Below are positions 51,676 to 63,736 of a stretch of DNA of 64,000 nt, in pieces. Numbering within the stretch: the first letter of the stretch is position 1; each line of letters starts with the position of its first letter. Below the pieces are notes generated by a model. That model made no database searches, was not told where the DNA came from, and worked only from the letters and a program-made list of their open reading frames with translations. Source of the DNA: Oscillospiraceae bacterium (GTDB lineage Bacteria; Bacillota; Clostridia; Oscillospirales; Oscillospiraceae); assembly GCA_009787625.1 (NCBI GenBank), contig WQSX01000002.1, positions 1-64,000 of the forward strand. The letters are read 5' to 3'. A program made the translations under genes and the position numbers.

Positions 51676-51708
51676 CACAAGACAGGGGGACGGTTCCCCT
51701 GTCTTGCA
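51676..51708. repeat. Repeat family B, complete copy
   Basis: CACAAGACAGGGGGACGG..CCCCTGTCTTG, the most symmetric copy, between divergent htrA and guaB and next to the guaB -35 box. Confidence 0.8.
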
Positions 51709-51715
51709 CAAAAAC

Positions 51716-51744
51716 TTGACACCGAGCTTATTAGGTTCTATACT
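51716..51744 (+). promoter_or_regulatory. Promoter of guaB
   Basis: Consensus TTGACA, a 17-base spacer, then TATACT. Confidence 0.75.
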
Positions 51745-51796
51745 ACCATAAACATACATAAAACATAAAAACAACAATTGAGGAGGCGTTTATATT

Positions 51797-53314
51797 ATGG
51801 CTTATTTTTTTAAGGAACCCTCACGCACGTTTAGCGAATACCTGCTCGTACCCGGTTACTCCGGCGAAGACTGCATTCCCGAAAACATCAGTCTCAAAGC
51901 GCCTCTTGTCAAGTTTAAGCGTGGTGAAGAGTCCGATCTTAGCATTTATATACCTTTGACTTCCGCAATCATGCAGTCCGTCTCTGATGATAAGATGGCG
52001 GTGGCGCTTGCAAAAGAGGGCGGATTATCATTTATCTATTGTTCCCAGTCCATAGAGGCTCAAGCCGCAATGGTCGAGAAAGTAAAATCTCACAAAGCGG
52101 GATTCGTTACCAGTGACTCAAACATAAGCCCAAACTCCACACTTTCAGACATACTCGCCCTAAAGGAAAAAACAGGACACTCAACAGTCGCCGTGACCTC
52201 AGACGGAACAGCAAATGCAAAACTCGTCGGGTTTGTCACCAGCAGAGATTACCGTGTCAGCCGAATGGACGGCACAGAACTTGTGCGCGACTTCATGACA
52301 CCTATCGACAAACTTGTCACCGCTCCCGCTAACACAACTCTTAAAGATGCAAACGATATAATTTGGGAACACAAACTAAACTGCTTGCCCATCATCGACG
52401 AACAGGGCAGACTGATACATATGGTCTTTCGCAAAGACTATGAATCGCACAAACAAAACCCCTACGAACTGCTCGATAAAGATAAAAAATACATCGTCGG
52501 AGCAGGCATTAATACCCGTGATTATATGGAGCGAATTCCCGCACTCATCGAAGCAGGTGCTGATGTCTTATGTATTGATTCATCCGAGGGTTTTTCCCAG
52601 TGGCAGAAAAACACAATAGCATGGGTGCGTGAAAAATACGGCAACAGTGTCAAAATCGGAGCAGGTAATGTCGTTGATGGCGAGGGCTTTAACTTTCTTG
52701 CGGAGAGCGGCGCAGATTTCATCAAGGTCGGTATCGGCGGCGGCTCTATTTGTATAACACGCGAGCAAAAAGGCATAGGCCGCGGTCAGGCAACAGCCGT
52801 TATAGATGTAACTCGCGCCCGTAACGAATACTTTGAGCGCACAGGTGAATATATCCCAATATGTTCAGATGGCGGCATTGTGCACGACTATCACTTTACG
52901 CTTGCCCTCGCAATGGGTGCAGACTTTTTGATGCTCGGACGTTACTTTGCACGTTTTGACGAAAGCCCAACAAACAGAATCAGTGTCGGCGGCAGTTACA
53001 TGAAAGAATATTGGGGCGAGGGCAGCGCTCGCGCCCGCAACTGGCAACGCTACGACACGGGAAGTTCTAAGGGTCTATCTTTTGAAGAGGGCGTTGACTC
53101 ATACGTGCCATATGCGGGAAATCTCAAAGACAATGTATCACTCACGCTCGGCAAAATCCGCTCAACCATGAGTAACTGCGGAGCCTGCACAATCCCCGAA
53201 CTTCAAGAAAAAGCAAAACTCACACTAGTCTCTTCAACTTCAATTGTTGAGGGTGGTGCGCATGATGTCGTGTTGAAAGAATCCGCCACACAGCAAGGAT
53301 ACTCGCAACAATAA
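51797..53314 (+). CDS. guaB: IMP dehydrogenase
   Basis: A 505-residue protein of the IMPDH family, which oxidises IMP to XMP with NAD, the committed step of GMP synthesis. The N-terminal barrel strand region has [28 protein letters not shown] pair is inserted at about 105-225. The catalytic loop has Cys319 in [18 protein letters not shown]. The flap region shows [12 protein letters not shown]. The [10 protein letters not shown] form differs slightly from GPGSICTTR in typical GuaB, so this may be a diverged branch. GAGGAGG precedes the ATG. Near-consensus promoter upstream. Confidence 0.92.
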   Translation: MAYFFKEPSRTFSEYLLVPGYSGEDCIPENISLKAPLVKFKRGEESDLSIYIPLTSAIMQSVSDDKMAVALAKEGGLSFIYCSQSIEAQAAMVEKVKSHKAGFVTSDSNISPNSTLSDILALKEKTGHSTVAVTSDGTANAKLVGFVTSRDYRVSRMDGTELVRDFMTPIDKLVTAPANTTLKDANDIIWEHKLNCLPIIDEQGRLIHMVFRKDYESHKQNPYELLDKDKKYIVGAGINTRDYMERIPALIEAGADVLCIDSSEGFSQWQKNTIAWVREKYGNSVKIGAGNVVDGEGFNFLAESGADFIKVGIGGGSICITREQKGIGRGQATAVIDVTRARNEYFERTGEYIPICSDGGIVHDYHFTLALAMGADFLMLGRYFARFDESPTNRISVGGSYMKEYWGEGSARARNWQRYDTGSSKGLSFEEGVDSYVPYAGNLKDNVSLTLGKIRSTMSNCGACTIPELQEKAKLTLVSSTSIVEGGAHDVVLKESATQQGYSQQ

Positions 53315-53356
53315 TATGAGGAAACCAAATGATTTCTGAAAGGAACTTTCATTAAA

Positions 53357-54040
53357 ATGAAGTTTTCGCTACAAGATGAAATAGCAAAACTAAAAACTCT
53401 GACGTTCAAGGAAAAAGTTGACCACATATGGGAGTATTACAAAATTCCCCTAATTGCTTTGGTTTTGCTCCTTGCTTTGGTGGGATATATTATAAATGCT
53501 ATAGTGAACCCACGCCCTGAGGTAGAGCTTTTCATTGCATGGAACTCAGACAGAGTAATCACTGATAATATCGAGGAACTTTCTTTCATATTTGCGGAGC
53601 GTTTAGAGTTTAACCCTGCCGAGCAAGATGTCATAATTTCATGGTTTCCCGTAGACCCCGCCGACCCGCAAATGCAAATGGCAAGCGTCCAAAGAATGAT
53701 GGCCATGCTCACTGTCGGCGGCATTGACCTGTTTGTCCTTGAGGAAGAGCAACTTCAAAGCCATGCAAATTTCGGTATAGTTGTTCCGCTTGAAGAGATG
53801 CTCGGTGCGATTCGGGTGATGAACCCCACCGTTTACGAAATAATCTCCGAGCGTACTATTAAAATAGCATACGAGGACTTCTACGAAAATACTGTAGAAA
53901 ACATAATGGCAATCGACATAACAGGAAGCCCCATGCTTCACGAAATAGGATTCGGTGAGATTGACTTTATGATAAGCTTAGCAGTAAACGCAACATTCAC
54001 ATACCACGCAAAACAAGCAATCATCGCTATTTTTGAGTAG
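53357..54040 (+). CDS. Membrane-anchored protein of unknown function
   Basis: A 227-residue protein: a charged N-terminus (about 1-27), one membrane helix (about 30-50), and an extracytoplasmic C-terminal domain. The C-terminal domain has a periplasmic-binding-like flavour (AWNSDRVITDNIEELSF, GIDLFVLEEEQLQ, GIVVPLEEML) but too little to name a family. It lies 42 bases after guaB and is convergent with rnhA. AAAGGAA lies upstream of the ATG. Confidence 0.7.
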   Translation: MKFSLQDEIAKLKTLTFKEKVDHIWEYYKIPLIALVLLLALVGYIINAIVNPRPEVELFIAWNSDRVITDNIEELSFIFAERLEFNPAEQDVIISWFPVDPADPQMQMASVQRMMAMLTVGGIDLFVLEEEQLQSHANFGIVVPLEEMLGAIRVMNPTVYEIISERTIKIAYEDFYENTVENIMAIDITGSPMLHEIGFGEIDFMISLAVNATFTYHAKQAIIAIFE

Positions 54041-54056
54041 TACTATTGCTAATAAT

Positions 54057-54497
54057 TCACCGCCCGGCGAACTCGTCTCGCTTTGCTACCGCAATCTCGT
54101 CACAGCGGTTATTGTACTCATTATCAGCATGGCCTTTTACCCATGTGAACGTCACATCGTGCTTATCTAATAGCGGCACCAGCTGAGTCCAAAGGTCGGG
54201 GTTTTTTACCTCACCACCCTTGCGTTTCCAGCCTTTCTTCTGCCAGGATTCTAGCCATCCGAGATTTATAGCGTTTGACACATATTGAGAATCCGTGTAA
54301 AGGTTCACTTTACACGGTTCTTTTAATGCCTTAAGTGCCGAGATAACGGAAGTAAGCTCCATGCGGTTATTCGTTGTGCTGGTTTCACCGCCGCTGATTT
54401 CCTTTTCACGCCCACCGTACATGAGAATTGCCCCCCAACCACCCGGACCGGGATTGCCGCTACATGCACCGTCTGTGTAGATTGTCACGTTTTTCAT
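54057..54497 (-). CDS. rnhA: Ribonuclease HI
   Basis: A 146-residue type 1 RNase H. It cleaves the RNA strand of RNA-DNA hybrids such as R-loops and primer remnants. The four catalytic carboxylates are visible: Asp9 ([15 protein letters not shown]), Glu47 (NNRMELT), Asp69 (YTDSQYV) and Asp133 (CDEIA). [12 protein letters not shown] with its flexible-loop His lies before the last Asp. Length is close to the E. coli enzyme, so it is a complete stand-alone domain. It lies between the origin cluster and guaB, with two family A repeats in the gap to gyrA. Confidence 0.97.
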   Translation of the reverse strand: MKNVTIYTDGACSGNPGPGGWGAILMYGGREKEISGGETSTTNNRMELTSVISALKALKEPCKVNLYTDSQYVSNAINLGWLESWQKKGWKRKGGEVKNPDLWTQLVPLLDKHDVTFTWVKGHADNEYNNRCDEIAVAKRDEFAGR

Positions 54498-54518
54498 TGT
54501 TTGATTTCCTATGTTCGT

Positions 54519-54543
54519 GCGGGCGAATGCAGTTCGCCCTTAC
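54519..54543 (-). repeat. Repeat family A copy
   Basis: GCGGGCGAA..TTCGCCCTTAC, same orientation as the next copy 38 bases downstream. Confidence 0.8.
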
Positions 54544-54581
54544 GGTTGTGGGTTGTTGGTTTTTGGGTGGATTCGGTAAGA

Positions 54582-54609
54582 GCGGGCGACCGAGGACGGT
54601 CGCCCCTAC
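54582..54609 (-). repeat. Repeat family A copy downstream of gyrA
   Basis: GCGGGCGACCG..CGGTCGCCCCTAC, starting six bases after the gyrA stop codon. Confidence 0.85.
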
Positions 54610-54615
54610 GATTTA

Positions 54616-57150
54616 TTATTCCGGTGTTTCCGCAACCTCTGTTACAGTTTCGCCGCCCTCTTCGTCCTCGAACTCTTCTTCATCGTCTTTCTCTGTTCTG
54701 GCGATGCAGATGACCTCGGCGTCAGAACCTGTGCGCATCAGGCGTACTCCTTGTGTCGCCCTGCCGTAGGTGCTTATGTCAGATGCCGCCATGCGGATGA
54801 TTGTTCCGTCGTCTGAGATAATCAGCACATCATCATTGTCGTCAACAACCTTGACATCGGAAACCTTGCCGGTCTTTTCTGTTATAATGTAGTTTTTCTT
54901 ACCATAACCACCACGGCTTTGAACTCCACCCTCGTCACCTCTGAAATACTCACTTATTTCGGTGCGCTTGCCGTAACCGTTTTTCGTAACCGTGAGAAGT
55001 GAACCACCCTCACGGGCTCTTGCCGCCCCAACGCAATAATCACCTTTTCTCAGACGAATACCGCGAACACCTGCGGCAACACGCCCCATAGGTCTGACAT
55101 CAGTTTCATTAAAGCAGATAGCCATGCCGTTATGGGTGGCGATTAAAATTCTCTGTTTCCCATCAGTTTCACGCACGGCAATAAGCTCATCGTCCTCGCC
55201 TATAGTGATTGTGCGAATTCCTACATTTTTGATATTTTTCAGCTCACTGAGCTTCATCCGCTTGACAGTTCCGCTCCTTGTGACCATTACAAGAAACTCA
55301 TCTTCGCCAAACTCACGCACACGAATCATAGCAGAGACTTTTTCTCCCGGATGAACAGGAAGTACGTTGACAATGTTCGTACCCCTTGCCTGACGGCCTG
55401 CCTCGGGAATCATGTACCCTTTCTTGCGATAGACCCTGCCCTGATTTGTGAAGAACAAGATAAAGTCATGGGTTGAAGCGGTAAACAACGTCTCAACATA
55501 GTCCTCATCACGTGTGGTCATAGCAGTGATACCTTTTCCTCCACGCCTTTGAGCCTTATATGTGTTTGCAGGCAGACGCTTGATGTAGCCCGCATGTGTG
55601 AGCGTGTAGACGCATTCTTCCTCATCAATGAGATCCTCAATGTCAATCTCATCTTCGACCACTGCAATCTCGGTGCGGCGCTCATCGCCGTATTTATCGC
55701 GGATTTCTGTTATCTCTTCAATCAAAACAGCATCCATCTTGCCTTGGTCAGAGAGAAGCATTAGGAAATATTCAATCTTTTTTTGAAGCTCGGCATATTC
55801 GTTTTCAATCTTTTCAATTTCAAGCCCTTGTAAGCTTCGCAGGCGCATTTCTAAAATAGCCTGGGTCTGCAACTCACTAAGCTCAAACCGCTCCATCAAA
55901 CGCTCTTTGGCGTTATCATAACTGGTGCGAATGATATGAATAACTTCGTCAATATTGTTGCAAGCAATACGCAAACCTTCCAAAATATGCGCCCGCTCAC
56001 GAGCTTTTTTCAAATCATATTCGGTACGCCTGCGAATAATTTCACGTTGAAACGTGATGTATTCATCGAGAATTTGACGAAGTGACAAAATACGAGGCTG
56101 GCTCTGGTCGTCCACAAGCGCAAGCAAGACAATTGCAAAAGTCGTCTGCATTTGAGTCTGCGTATACAGGCGGTTTAGCACAACCTGAGTGTTTGCATCA
56201 CGCTTTAGCTCGATGACAATGCGCATACCATCCCTGTCGGACTCATCACGCATAGCCGAAAGTCCCTCAATACGCTTATTTTTGACGCACTCAGCGATAG
56301 ACTCCAAAAGTCTCGCCTTATTTACCTGATATGGCAGTTCATTGACAATAATTCGCTCACGACCGCCGCCGAACTCTTCAATCTCGGTTCTCGCCCGAAC
56401 CCGAATGCGCCCTCTGCCCGTAGCATAAGCCGCTCTGATACCTGCGCGGCCCATGATAATACCGCGAGTCGGAAAATCGGGTCCCGTAATATGCTCCATC
56501 AAATCATCTAATTCAGCTTCGGGATTATTCATAACGCAGATAACTGCATTTATAACTTCCGTGAGATTATGCGGAGGAATATTCGTAGTCATACCAACGG
56601 CAATACCGCTTGAGCCGTTTACGAGCAAATTCGGGAACCTCGACGGCAGAACACGAGGTTGCTTACGAGTTTCGTCATAGTTAGGATCCCAGTTTACAGT
56701 TTCCTTACCGATATCACGGAGCATTTCATCAGAAATCTTTGAAAGACGCGCCTCGGTATAACGCATAGCCGCAGGCGCATCACCATCAACAGAACCAAAG
56801 TTACCATGCCCTGAAATTGTCATATAACGCATGGAAAAATCTTGCGCCATTCGCACAAGTGCATCATAAATCGAAGCATCTCCGTGCGGATGATATTTAC
56901 CCATGATATCACCAACCGCAGTAGCTGCCTTACGAAACGGCTTATCGCTGGTAAGACCACTCTCATGCATGGAGTATAAAATGCGCCTGTGAATGGGCTT
57001 TAACCCATCACGCACATCAGGAAGCGCCCTGTCAATAATAACCGACATAGCATAGGTGAGAAACGAAGTCTCCATCTCTTCCTCAAGCGGCGCAGTAATT
57101 ATAACTTGTTCGGGATAACTGATATCCCCTGTCTTTTCTTTCTTAGGCAT
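54616..57150 (-). CDS. gyrA: DNA gyrase subunit A
   Basis: An 844-residue breakage-reunion subunit of gyrase. The active-site Tyr131 lies in AAMRYTEARL. The QRDR reads HPHGDASIYDALVRMAQ, with Ala92 at the position equivalent to E. coli Ser83 and Asp96 at Asp87. The C-terminal beta-pinwheel contains the GyrA box QRRGGKG, which separates gyrase from topoisomerase IV. An acidic tail (DDEEEFEDEEGG) ends the protein. The ATG at 57150 follows GAGG; a TTG two codons earlier is the longest start. It is last in the dnaA-gyrA cluster. Confidence 0.98.
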   Translation of the reverse strand: MPKKEKTGDISYPEQVIITAPLEEEMETSFLTYAMSVIIDRALPDVRDGLKPIHRRILYSMHESGLTSDKPFRKAATAVGDIMGKYHPHGDASIYDALVRMAQDFSMRYMTISGHGNFGSVDGDAPAAMRYTEARLSKISDEMLRDIGKETVNWDPNYDETRKQPRVLPSRFPNLLVNGSSGIAVGMTTNIPPHNLTEVINAVICVMNNPEAELDDLMEHITGPDFPTRGIIMGRAGIRAAYATGRGRIRVRARTEIEEFGGGRERIIVNELPYQVNKARLLESIAECVKNKRIEGLSAMRDESDRDGMRIVIELKRDANTQVVLNRLYTQTQMQTTFAIVLLALVDDQSQPRILSLRQILDEYITFQREIIRRRTEYDLKKARERAHILEGLRIACNNIDEVIHIIRTSYDNAKERLMERFELSELQTQAILEMRLRSLQGLEIEKIENEYAELQKKIEYFLMLLSDQGKMDAVLIEEITEIRDKYGDERRTEIAVVEDEIDIEDLIDEEECVYTLTHAGYIKRLPANTYKAQRRGGKGITAMTTRDEDYVETLFTASTHDFILFFTNQGRVYRKKGYMIPEAGRQARGTNIVNVLPVHPGEKVSAMIRVREFGEDEFLVMVTRSGTVKRMKLSELKNIKNVGIRTITIGEDDELIAVRETDGKQRILIATHNGMAICFNETDVRPMGRVAAGVRGIRLRKGDYCVGAARAREGGSLLTVTKNGYGKRTEISEYFRGDEGGVQSRGGYGKKNYIITEKTGKVSDVKVVDDNDDVLIISDDGTIIRMAASDISTYGRATQGVRLMRTGSDAEVICIARTEKDDEEEFEDEEGGETVTEVAETPE

Positions 57151-57192
57151 AAACAAACCTCAATTTCAAAATTTGCATCAGACAAGCAGATT

Positions 57193-57275
57193 ATGGGCTG
57201 TTTGTGGAGTCATTTTTGCGAGAACAGCGGTGTAGATCCCGATGGCTCGCAAAAATGCGGAACAAATTGCCCATG
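57193..57275. repeat. Large imperfect inverted repeat between gyrB and gyrA
   Basis: Inner perfect arms CATTTTTGCGAG (57211-57222) and CTCGCAAAAATG (57246-57257), extended outward by ATGGGC..TTTGT and ACAAA..GCCCAT. It could fold in the gyrB-gyrA message as a processing or attenuation hairpin, or be a small mobile repeat. No T-run follows. Confidence 0.6.
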
Positions 57276-57298
57276 ACCTGCGACAATCAGCAGAAAAA

Positions 57299-59537
<2,239 letters not shown>

Positions 59538-59538
<1 letters not shown>

Positions 59539-60641
59539 TACTTCACTCCGCCACTTTCAATTTCAATCATCTTAGCACCCTCACCGAGAGTAACTGCCGC
59601 TTCATCACAACAGGTTATGAAGACCTGCCCTGTCGTAATCCGCTCTAATACGAAACTTTGGCGCTTTGGGTCAAGTTCCGAGAGAACATCGTCTAATAGT
59701 AAAACCGGATATTCGCCTTTGTCGTCGTAATGTATATATCTCTCTGCGAGTTTAATTGAAATCGCCGCAGTTCTCGCCTGCCCTTGTGAAGCAAACTTCC
59801 TCGCAGGAGTGCCGTTTATGCATATATCTAAATCGTCTTTATGAGCACCTGAGAGACAAAGCCCACTTCTTAGTTCCGCAAGCTTATGCTTTTCTTGATG
59901 TGCCAAAAGCTCCGGGAGAAGCTCATCAGGTTTCTTATCGGTTGAATCCATGTCACCAACTGTTTTGTAGTGTATGGTTAAATTTTCCTTGCCACCTGAA
60001 AACTCATTATGTATAACACTTGCTCTCTTCGATAGTCCCCCTGCAAATGCCGACCTGTAGTATATGAGTCTTGCACTCAGCTCTGCCAGCCTGAGATTAT
60101 GGTCGTCTAAAAGTTCGAGTAATGCAGGTTTCTCATGGTGGTCTTTTAAAATTCTCGTCTTATGGTCATAAAGCCTGTTAAACTCTGTGAGTACAGCGTG
60201 GTATGTTGGTCTCAGTTGTGAAAGACAACTGTCCATCAGCTTTCGTCTTACAGATGCACCATCTTTAATTATTGTCAAATCATCAGGTGAAAAAAGCACA
60301 GCCGTTAGCCGCCCTGCAAGTTCAGAGCCCTTTTTTAGCTTATTTTCATTGACAAAAAGCTGTCGCCTGCTACTGCGTGAAAACCTCGCTTCAATTTTTT
60401 GACTTCGCTCACTTGAAACTATGTCTGCATTAATAATAGAATCTTGGAAATTAAAGTTTATGAGGTCTTTATCTCCCGAAGAGCGAAAAGTCCGCCCTGT
60501 TGCCAAATAATATATCGCTTCAATAAGATTTGTCTTACCTTGGGCATTTTTTCCACATATGACGTTGATTGTGTCTGAAAATTCGACCGCCGCACTTTCA
60601 TAGTTGCGAAAGCGTTCTAAACTCAATTTCTTAACCGTCAT
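59538..60641 (-). CDS. recF: DNA replication and repair protein RecF
   Basis: A 367-residue SMC-like ATPase that loads RecA at single-strand gaps with RecO and RecR. Walker A is CGKNAQGKTNLIEAIYYL (about 29-46), the signature motif is FASQGQARTAAISIKLAE, and Walker B is PVLLLDDVLSELD. The start overlaps the S4-domain gene by 4 bases. It is in the conserved origin cluster. Confidence 0.97.
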
Positions 60642-60880
60642 GCGGGGTCACATCCCTTAACCAGTAACAAAGTATTGCCAACTTTTACAGTGCTTCCGGG
60701 CTTTATTTTTCGACCGCGCTCTAAACAGGCTTTCTTATCTACCAAAACTTCACCTGATGTCACAAGATACTTTGCTTCTCCGCCTGTTGAAGCAATTCCG
60801 GCAAACTTTAGGAGCGAATCGAGCTTTATAAATTCGCCGCTTATATGCACTTTTTTTAATCTGTCTAATTTAACCTTCAT
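60638..60880 (-). CDS. S4-domain RNA-binding protein (YaaA/RlbA type)
   Basis: An 80-residue protein with an S4 domain (LDSLLKFAGIASTGGEAKYLVTSGEVLVDKKACLERGRKIKPG). It is found in the same place, between dnaN and recF, in Bacillus and Clostridia. In B. subtilis the protein (YaaA/RlbA) is associated with large-subunit assembly. It overlaps dnaN by 11 bases and recF by 4, so it is translationally coupled to both. Confidence 0.93.
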   Translation of the reverse strand: MKVKLDRLKKVHISGEFIKLDSLLKFAGIASTGGEAKYLVTSGEVLVDKKACLERGRKIKPGSTVKVGNTLLLVKGCDPA

Positions 60881-61988
60881 AAGCCTTCAATCTTACAGGG
60901 AGAATCATATAAAGAAAATTATTTGAATCATCGGCGGGTGATAACATGCACGGGGTAACTCCTGAATTTAACTCAATGACAACATTATCAGCCGGTGCTG
61001 CTTTAAGAGCTTCAAGAAGATATCTGTCATTAAATCCAATTTTAAGACTTTCACCATCACCGTTTATAATACACTCATCACTTGCCTTACCAAGTGCCGA
61101 TGCTGAAGAGAGCTTAATAATTCCATCTTCAAACTCACATTTGACAGGGCTTTTAAGTTTATCACTTATAATAAGTGAAACACGCTCCACAGCTCCTATT
61201 AGTTCATCTTTTTCAATGGTGAATCTGTATTTTGTGTTTGCAGGGATTGAATTTTTATAATTTAAAAACTCACCTTCAAGCCTGCGAGAAATTAAAATAG
61301 TATCACTTATATAAAAAATTATGTGCTTTGAACCGAGAGTTAGCTTGACTTTATCGTCAGAATCAGACAAAATCCTCTCAACCTCTGTGAGTGCAACACC
61401 CGGCACAACAAAACTATAATCAGGTACATCAGCACTGTCAAGTTTTTCGCGGCGCAACGCCAGCCTATATCCGTCAACCGCGACAATGGTAAGTTCACCT
61501 GCTTCTGTCTCAAACAATGCTCCCGTGTGAATTGGGCGAGATTCATTATCACTTACTGCAAAATTTGTCTGTGAAATCATTTTTTTAAGAATTCCTTGGC
61601 TCAGCTCAATAATATCGTTGCCGTCAACTGTCGGAAGCTCAGGATAATCAGATGTCGGAGAGCCAAGTATCTCAAAATCACTCATCTCACTACTTATTTT
61701 GGCAACAGAACTTGAATTGACAGAAATGGTGACATATTGACCCGGAAGTTTTCTTATAATATCACCGAAAAGGCGAGCATTTAAAACAATTCCACCGATA
61801 TCTTCAACTTCAGCAGGTACATTTGTAACTATACCTGTTTTTAGATCATATCCTACAATTTTTAAGTTGCCGTCAGTTGCTTCAAGCAAAAGCCCCTCAA
61901 GCAGAGGGATAGGACTCTTTGCAACTGCGGCTCGTGCCGCAATAAGTATAGAATCAAGCAGTAATTTTTTTTCACACGTAAACTTCAT
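60870..61988 (-). CDS. dnaN: DNA polymerase III beta sliding clamp
   Basis: A 372-residue protein forming the ring clamp that holds DNA polymerase III on DNA. Three related domains are visible. Typical segments are MKFTCEKKLLLDSILIAARAA, LEATDGNLKIVGYDLKTG, and the C-terminal MILPVRL, which belongs to the conserved clamp end. The start was set at the fifth codon of the longest frame, because GAAAGGA abuts the first ATG with no spacer but is 11 bases from the second. It is directly upstream of the oriC-like region. Confidence 0.97.
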   Translation of the reverse strand: MKFTCEKKLLLDSILIAARAAVAKSPIPLLEGLLLEATDGNLKIVGYDLKTGIVTNVPAEVEDIGGIVLNARLFGDIIRKLPGQYVTISVNSSSVAKISSEMSDFEILGSPTSDYPELPTVDGNDIIELSQGILKKMISQTNFAVSDNESRPIHTGALFETEAGELTIVAVDGYRLALRREKLDSADVPDYSFVVPGVALTEVERILSDSDDKVKLTLGSKHIIFYISDTILISRRLEGEFLNYKNSIPANTKYRFTIEKDELIGAVERVSLIISDKLKSPVKCEFEDGIIKLSSASALGKASDECIINGDGESLKIGFNDRYLLEALKAAPADNVVIELNSGVTPCMLSPADDSNNFLYMILPVRLKAYEG

Positions 61989-62024
61989 AAAAATAACCAT
62001 TCCTTTCGAAAATCAGCAGACACA

Positions 62025-62235
62025 AAACTTATTTTATTTATAAATAAAAATAATATTTTTATAGTAGTAGTAGTAGTAGTAGTGAAAACTGTGGAAAACA
62101 CAAACTTTATTAGGTTTTGCAATGGTTGCAAGTGTGGCATATTTCTGTGGAAAACTTTGACCACTATGTTAACAATATATCAAAATGTGGTTTTTCTACA
62201 TTAGATAACACGAGTTAACACTCAAATGTGGAAAA
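62025..62235. other. oriC: oriC basal unwinding region
   Basis: From left to right: an AT-only tract (about 62025-62060), seven tandem TAG triplets (62062-62082), and TGTGGAAAA boxes at 62090-62098, 62146-62154 and 62227-62235, all in one orientation. Weaker boxes are TGTGGCATA (62133) and TGTGGTTTT (62186). AT tract, DnaA-trio and DnaA box in this order is the known layout of the Bacillus subtilis unwinding element. The boxes match the TGTGGATAA consensus at 8 of 9. Confidence 0.85.
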
Positions 62236-62267
62236 TTAAACATTCAATGAGTTATAAAGTTTAATTT

Positions 62268-63593
62268 TCACCTATCTGCACTAATACTTGAATTTATATT
62301 CGACGTGATATCTCTAATTCTGTTTGAAAAATCTCTATCTTCATTTATCTTCTTTTCAACTTTCCGTACTGAAGATATGACGGTTGAATGGTCACGCCCA
62401 AAAACTCCACCGTTGTCTTTGAGTGAGAGATTTGTGAGCTTACGTATGAGATACATAGCTATTTGCCTGGCAAGTGCGGTATTTGCGACCCTGCTTTGAC
62501 CTTTGATTTCATCAGGAGTAAGCATAAAATACTTTGCGATTTCTTCAATAATTGTCTCTGTTGTGGGAATTAAATCTTTTTCACCTTTAGAAATATCTTT
62601 TAGTCGCTCTTTAACAGTTTCAACTGTGATTGTGTCATCCATCAAGTCACGGTATGCTATTATAATCTTCACAGCACCTTCCAGTTGGCGCACGTTTGAA
62701 TCGAGATTTTCAGCGATATAGTTTGTAACATCATCCGGTAAAATAACACCAAGTTGAGAAGCTTTGTTCTTTATAATAGCGAGACACAAATCCTTGTCAG
62801 GCGGCTGAATATCTGCAGTTAGACCCCATTCAAAACGAGTTCTGAGCCTATCTTCAAGTGAATGAATATCTTTTGGTGGTCTGTCAGATGTTAAAACTAT
62901 TTGTTTTCCAAGTTCAAACAAAGTGTTATAAGTGTTAAAGTATTCCTCTTGAGTTGATGGTCTGCCTGCTATAAATTGAATATCGTCCATAAGCAAGAAA
63001 TCAGCAGCGCGATATTTTTCACGAAATTCAATGTTTTTACCCTGCTGAATTGCCTCAATGAGTTCGTTTGTGAACTCACTTCCCTTTACATAAATGACAT
63101 TTAAGTGTGGATACTTAGTTTCAACAGCATTACGAATTGCATATAAAAGATGTGTTTTTCCAAGTCCGGATTCACCGTGAATAAAAAGTGGATTGTAGCC
63201 GTGTTTTTGAGTTATATCAGAGACGGCAACAGCGGCGGCATGTGCAAATTTATTAGAGCTTCCCACGACAAAATGTTCAAATGTATACTCATCAACACCT
63301 AAATAGTTAGGAATTTCAGTAGTTTCATTCATCGCTTTTAATCCCTCATCGTCCAAAACTATAACTTCAAACTCAGTTGATGAAAAAATTTCATTGAGAG
63401 CACTGCGTATAGTACCGAGAAACCGCCCCTCTAAGACTTCTTTTTTATATAGCGATGGCGTATGTATAAACAGTCGGTTGCTCGAAAGCTTCACTGCACT
63501 ACATTCATCAAACCACGTTGAGATAGCTGTTTGGGTTAAGTCTTTAGATAAAATTTCCAAAACTTTTACCCACAGTTCGGTAGCGGAATTCAT
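62268..63593 (-). CDS. dnaA: Chromosomal replication initiator DnaA
   Basis: A 441-residue initiator that binds DnaA boxes and melts oriC. Domain I (about 1-80) begins MNSATELWVKVLEILSKDLT. The AAA+ domain has Walker A at 140-147 (GESGLGKT) and Walker B with Asp203-Asp204. Domain IV has GVFGRDHSTVISSVRKVEKK, the DnaA-box-binding helix-turn-helix. A promoter and GAAAGG site lie upstream. rpsT precedes it and dnaN follows, the standard Bacillota order except for rpsT. Confidence 0.98.
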   Translation of the reverse strand: MNSATELWVKVLEILSKDLTQTAISTWFDECSAVKLSSNRLFIHTPSLYKKEVLEGRFLGTIRSALNEIFSSTEFEVIVLDDEGLKAMNETTEIPNYLGVDEYTFEHFVVGSSNKFAHAAAVAVSDITQKHGYNPLFIHGESGLGKTHLLYAIRNAVETKYPHLNVIYVKGSEFTNELIEAIQQGKNIEFREKYRAADFLLMDDIQFIAGRPSTQEEYFNTYNTLFELGKQIVLTSDRPPKDIHSLEDRLRTRFEWGLTADIQPPDKDLCLAIIKNKASQLGVILPDDVTNYIAENLDSNVRQLEGAVKIIIAYRDLMDDTITVETVKERLKDISKGEKDLIPTTETIIEEIAKYFMLTPDEIKGQSRVANTALARQIAMYLIRKLTNLSLKDNGGVFGRDHSTVISSVRKVEKKINEDRDFSNRIRDITSNINSSISADR

Positions 63594-63634
63594 ATGAAAA
63601 TCAAAACCTTTCTTACAAACTTACAAGTCTGACT

Positions 63635-63663
63635 ATTGTATCAATTTTTGGCAAAAAAAGCAA
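63635..63663 (-). promoter_or_regulatory. Promoter of dnaA
   Basis: TTGCTT, a 17-base spacer, then TACAAT on the minus strand, about 42 bases before the dnaA start. Confidence 0.6.
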
Positions 63664-63670
63664 GAGAAAA

Positions 63671-63711
63671 AAACCACTGTGCACCGTTTTTCGATACACA
63701 GCGATTGGTTT
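63671..63711 (-). terminator. Terminator of rpsT
   Basis: On the minus strand AAACCA and CTGTG pair with CACAG and TGGTTT, followed by a T-run, between rpsT and the dnaA promoter. Confidence 0.7.
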
Positions 63712-63736
63712 ATAAAGCGTTAAATAAACAAGAACC

